This document shows positions 6,905 to 8,203 of a stretch of 8,203 nucleotides of DNA, one piece after another (positions within the stretch are counted from its first letter, which is position 1; the number at the start of each line of letters is the position of its first letter). Made by a program: the position numbers and the translations under genes. The DNA is taken from contig CALFPM010000207.1 of the NCBI GenBank assembly GCA_937919155.1, positions 1 to 8,203 on the forward strand, written 5' to 3'. Under the pieces are notes generated by a model. It saw nothing but the letters and a program-made list of their open reading frames with translations, was not told the DNA's origin and made no database searches. Origin of the DNA: an uncultured Clostridia bacterium (GTDB lineage: Bacteria > Bacillota > Clostridia > Oscillospirales > Acutalibacteraceae).

Positions 6905-7558
6905 ATGCTTTATATGTTCTTTGCAGACGGTTTTGAAGAGGTTGAAGCCGTTGCTACGCTTGATGTTATACGCCGTGCAGGAATTGAAATAACGAGCGTT
7001 GGTCTTGGTTCAAAATCAGTAAAAGGTTCACATAATATTGAAATAAATTGTGACACAACCGATGCAGAAATTGCATTAAATGATTCAATTACAGGTGTGA
7101 TTCTTCCCGGCGGAATGCCCGGCACAACAAACCTTATGAAAAATGAAGTTGTCAATTCTTTTATTGATTATTGTGCTGAAAACAAACTTCTTCTTTCTGC
7201 GATTTGTGCCGCTCCGATGATTCTCGGAAGAAAAAATCTTCTCAATGGCTGTAAAGCGATTTGCTTTCCTGGTTTTGAAGATGAACTTCTCGGTGCTGAA
7301 ATTTCTGATAATTTCGTTTGCACGGACAAAAATATCATTACAGCCAAAGGACCTGGTTTGTCAAGTGATTTTGCATTTTGCTTGATAGAAAAATTAGCAG
7401 GAACAGAAATGGCAGACCAAGTATATGACAACCCGTTGGGGCACGTGCAATACAAACACTCGGAAAATATGGCTGAATCTTCAACTTGCAAAAAAGCCGA
7501 TGGAGGGCTTGGAAATCAGGCGAAATTCACTGACGAGAATTCCGATTACCAGCCCTAG
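6905..7558 (+). CDS. DJ-1/PfpI (ThiJ/YajL) family protein, C-terminal tail suspect
   Basis: Class I glutamine-amidotransferase-like fold of the DJ-1/YajL group, whose members act as redox-responsive, glyoxalase/deglycase-type or chaperone proteins; the exact role is unknown. Visible: ADGFEEVEAVATLDVIRRAG (7-26), with E14 at the place of human DJ-1 E18; ILPGGMPG (66-73) with the oxyanion glycines; the nucleophile elbow SAICAAPMILG (98-108) with C101; and ITAKGPGLSSDFAFCLIEKL (145-164). AAAGGATG at 6892-6899 sets the ATG; it lies 13 nt after the GNAT gene, in the same operon. The fold should end near residues 174-186, but the frame continues to 217. The last ~20 residues (from about 7495) are read from the antisense of an unrelated permease gene, so the stop at 7558 is probably not the native one. 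Confidence 0.88.
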   Translation: MLYMFFADGFEEVEAVATLDVIRRAGIEITSVGLGSKSVKGSHNIEINCDTTDAEIALNDSITGVILPGGMPGTTNLMKNEVVNSFIDYCAENKLLLSAICAAPMILGRKNLLNGCKAICFPGFEDELLGAEISDNFVCTDKNIITAKGPGLSSDFAFCLIEKLAGTEMADQVYDNPLGHVQYKHSENMAESSTCKKADGGLGNQAKFTDENSDYQP

Positions 7559-7672
7559 CACCATGGCAATGAAAATGGCGGTAAAGGAAATCCATAAATG
7601 CTCCCCCAAGAGCTTGAGAAAAAAATCTTGACGTGACCTCATAAGCTGCAAGGCTGCAGATACAATTCCCAT
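7481..7672 (-). CDS. N-terminal fragment of an OpuCB/ProW-like ABC transporter permease
   Basis: The frame gives 63 residues against roughly 210 for OpuCB-type permeases. Residues 1-59 look genuine: RSRQDFFLKLLGEHLWIS (12-29), then a membrane segment about 25-48, then EFRLISKPSIGF (49-60), the family pattern that precedes the next hydrophobic stretch. The sequence then becomes FAS and stops, so the remaining membrane helices and the EAA loop are missing. The break falls at the six-A run 7490-7495, where DJ-1-operon DNA begins. The ATG at 7672 overlaps the dehydrogenase stop (TAATG), so the two belonged to one operon. The intact protein would be the membrane subunit of an osmoprotectant/quaternary-amine importer. 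The fragment itself cannot be functional. Family assignment is from memory of conserved N-terminal patterns. Confidence 0.7.
   Translation of the reverse strand: MGIVSAALQLMRSRQDFFLKLLGEHLWISFTAIFIAMVLGLVIGILVSEFRLISKPSIGFFAS
7488..7500. other. Putative sequence junction between unrelated DNA segments
   Basis: Left of this point the DNA is DJ-1-operon coding sequence on the plus strand at about 38-40% GC. Right of it permease and dehydrogenase coding sequence runs on the minus strand at about 50% GC or more. The permease loses family resemblance and the DJ-1 frame gains a non-family tail at the same place, a run of six A (7490-7495). No insertion sequence, att-like repeat or terminal inverted repeat is visible. 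This fits a chimeric contig or a recombination breakpoint. Confidence 0.6.
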
Positions 7673-8203
7673 TAGTTTTTATTGACCACGTTTACAGGAT
7701 TTCCCTGCTGAAAACACTTGATATTGTCTGCTGCAATGGCCATAAGACGACTGCGAGCCTCTTGGGTAGCCCAGGCAATGTGGGGAGTGATGATGCAATT
7801 GGGAATTCCCAACAAGGGATTATCCTGTGCCATGGGCTCTTTGCACACTACATCGGCAGCATACCAGCCTACCTGACCAGCTTTTAGGGCGGTGGCCATG
7901 TCCTGCTCATGCACCAAGGGGCCACGAGCAGTGTTGATAATGATAACGCCCTTCTTCATCTTGGAGATGGAGTCCTTGTTGAACATGTTCTTGGTCTCGG
8001 GGGTCAGGGGCAGGTGGATGGTGACGAAGTCAGCAACCTCGCAGACCTCAGCGATGGACATGGAAGTGGCCTCGTTCTTGGCGAAGATCTCGGCGGGCAG
8101 GTAGGGGTCATAAGCGACGACCTTCATGCCGAAGACGCGGGCGATCTCGCCGACGCGCTGGCCGATGCGGCCAAAGCCCAGGACACCCAGGGTCTTGTTG
8201 CGC
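7672..8203 (-). CDS. D-2-hydroxyacid dehydrogenase (glycerate dehydrogenase/hydroxypyruvate reductase-like), 5' end beyond window
   Basis: NAD(P)-dependent reduction of a 2-keto acid to a D-2-hydroxy acid, probably hydroxypyruvate/glycerate-type. The frame is open from 8202 (176 residues visible of about 315-320; the N-terminal ~140 are missing). Visible: Rossmann loop GFGRIGQRV, then VVAYDPY with the acidic residue ending the second strand; HLPLTPET; NTARGPLV with catalytic Arg; DVVCKEP with the catalytic Glu region; TPHIAWAT with catalytic His at 7780-7782; and the C-terminus GNPVNVVN. The ATG at 8127 is internal, since the nucleotide-binding loop lies upstream of it in the same frame. It overlaps the permease start by TAATG. 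Codon use changes sharply near 7947: about 91% G/C-ending codons before it, about 54% after. Confidence 0.9.
   Translation of the reverse strand, partial: RNKTLGVLGFGRIGQRVGEIARVFGMKVVAYDPYLPAEIFAKNEATSMSIAEVCEVADFVTIHLPLTPETKNMFNKDSISKMKKGVIIINTARGPLVHEQDMATALKAGQVGWYAADVVCKEPMAQDNPLLGIPNCIITPHIAWATQEARSRLMAIAADNIKCFQQGNPVNVVNKN

Noticed and set aside
7425..7631. Plus-strand frame of 68 codons across the junction
   Set aside because: It overlaps DJ-1 and permease antisense, crosses the putative junction, and has no ribosome site or family resemblance.
7560..7680. Mobile-element boundary (insertion sequence or integrase att site) as cause of the junction
   Set aside because: No transposase or integrase sequence, terminal inverted repeats, target duplication or tRNA gene is visible near the break.
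7672..8127. ATG at 8127 as the true start of the dehydrogenase
   Set aside because: The same frame stays open to 8202 and encodes the Rossmann GFGRIGQRV loop upstream, so the start lies outside the window.
1..8203. CRISPR array, tRNA/rRNA genes, toxin-antitoxin or defence system
   Set aside because: No regularly spaced repeats, cloverleaf sequences or recognisable defence or toxin domains were seen on either strand.

Overview
The left 7.4 kb looks like chromosomal DNA of a low-GC, endospore-forming member of the Bacillota, most likely class Clostridia. It is AT-rich with A/T-leaning third codon positions, has purine-rich Shine-Dalgarno sites, carries a Clostridia-style murC, and encodes both subunits of the spore-specific dipicolinate synthase. 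Family-level placement (for example a gut Oscillospirales/Ruminococcaceae-type organism) is only a guess.

Layout: (1) Positions 1-2282 on the minus strand hold a large GH2 beta-galactosidase that runs off the left edge. It lacks about a quarter of its C-terminus only because the window ends. (2) It is preceded by murC (2287-3675, minus), and the two form a tight pair with a 4-nt gap. (3) A 148-bp AT-rich divergent region (3676-3823) carries a housekeeping-type promoter candidate for murC and a sigma-K-like sporulation promoter candidate for the opposite operon. (4) dpaA (TTG start) and dpaB, overlapping by 8 bp, make dipicolinic acid in the mother cell late in sporulation. (5) A 125-bp gap (5256-5380) holds two mutually exclusive hairpins, a cluster of GTAC motifs and a very good sigma-A promoter. 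(6) That promoter drives tmk, a two-part GNAT acetyltransferase and a DJ-1/PfpI-family protein, the first two overlapping by ATGA and the third 13 nt further on.

The right end does not belong with the rest. At about 7490-7500 the DJ-1 reading frame runs into a convergent minus-strand fragment: the first ~59 residues of an OpuCB/ProW-like ABC permease, cut off abruptly. Behind it lies a D-2-hydroxyacid dehydrogenase, open at the right edge. GC rises from about 38-40% to 50-67%. Inside the dehydrogenase, third-position GC drops from about 91% to about 54% near position 7947. The right ~700 bp are best read as a join to foreign DNA, either an assembly chimera or a real recombination. Gene order across that join should not be interpreted biologically until checked.

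I found no CRISPR array, tRNA, rRNA, recognisable riboswitch or insertion sequence, and no convincing new multi-gene system. The most useful observations are the composite right end, the putative sporulation promoter, the murC-beta-galactosidase coupling and the regulatory structure upstream of tmk.
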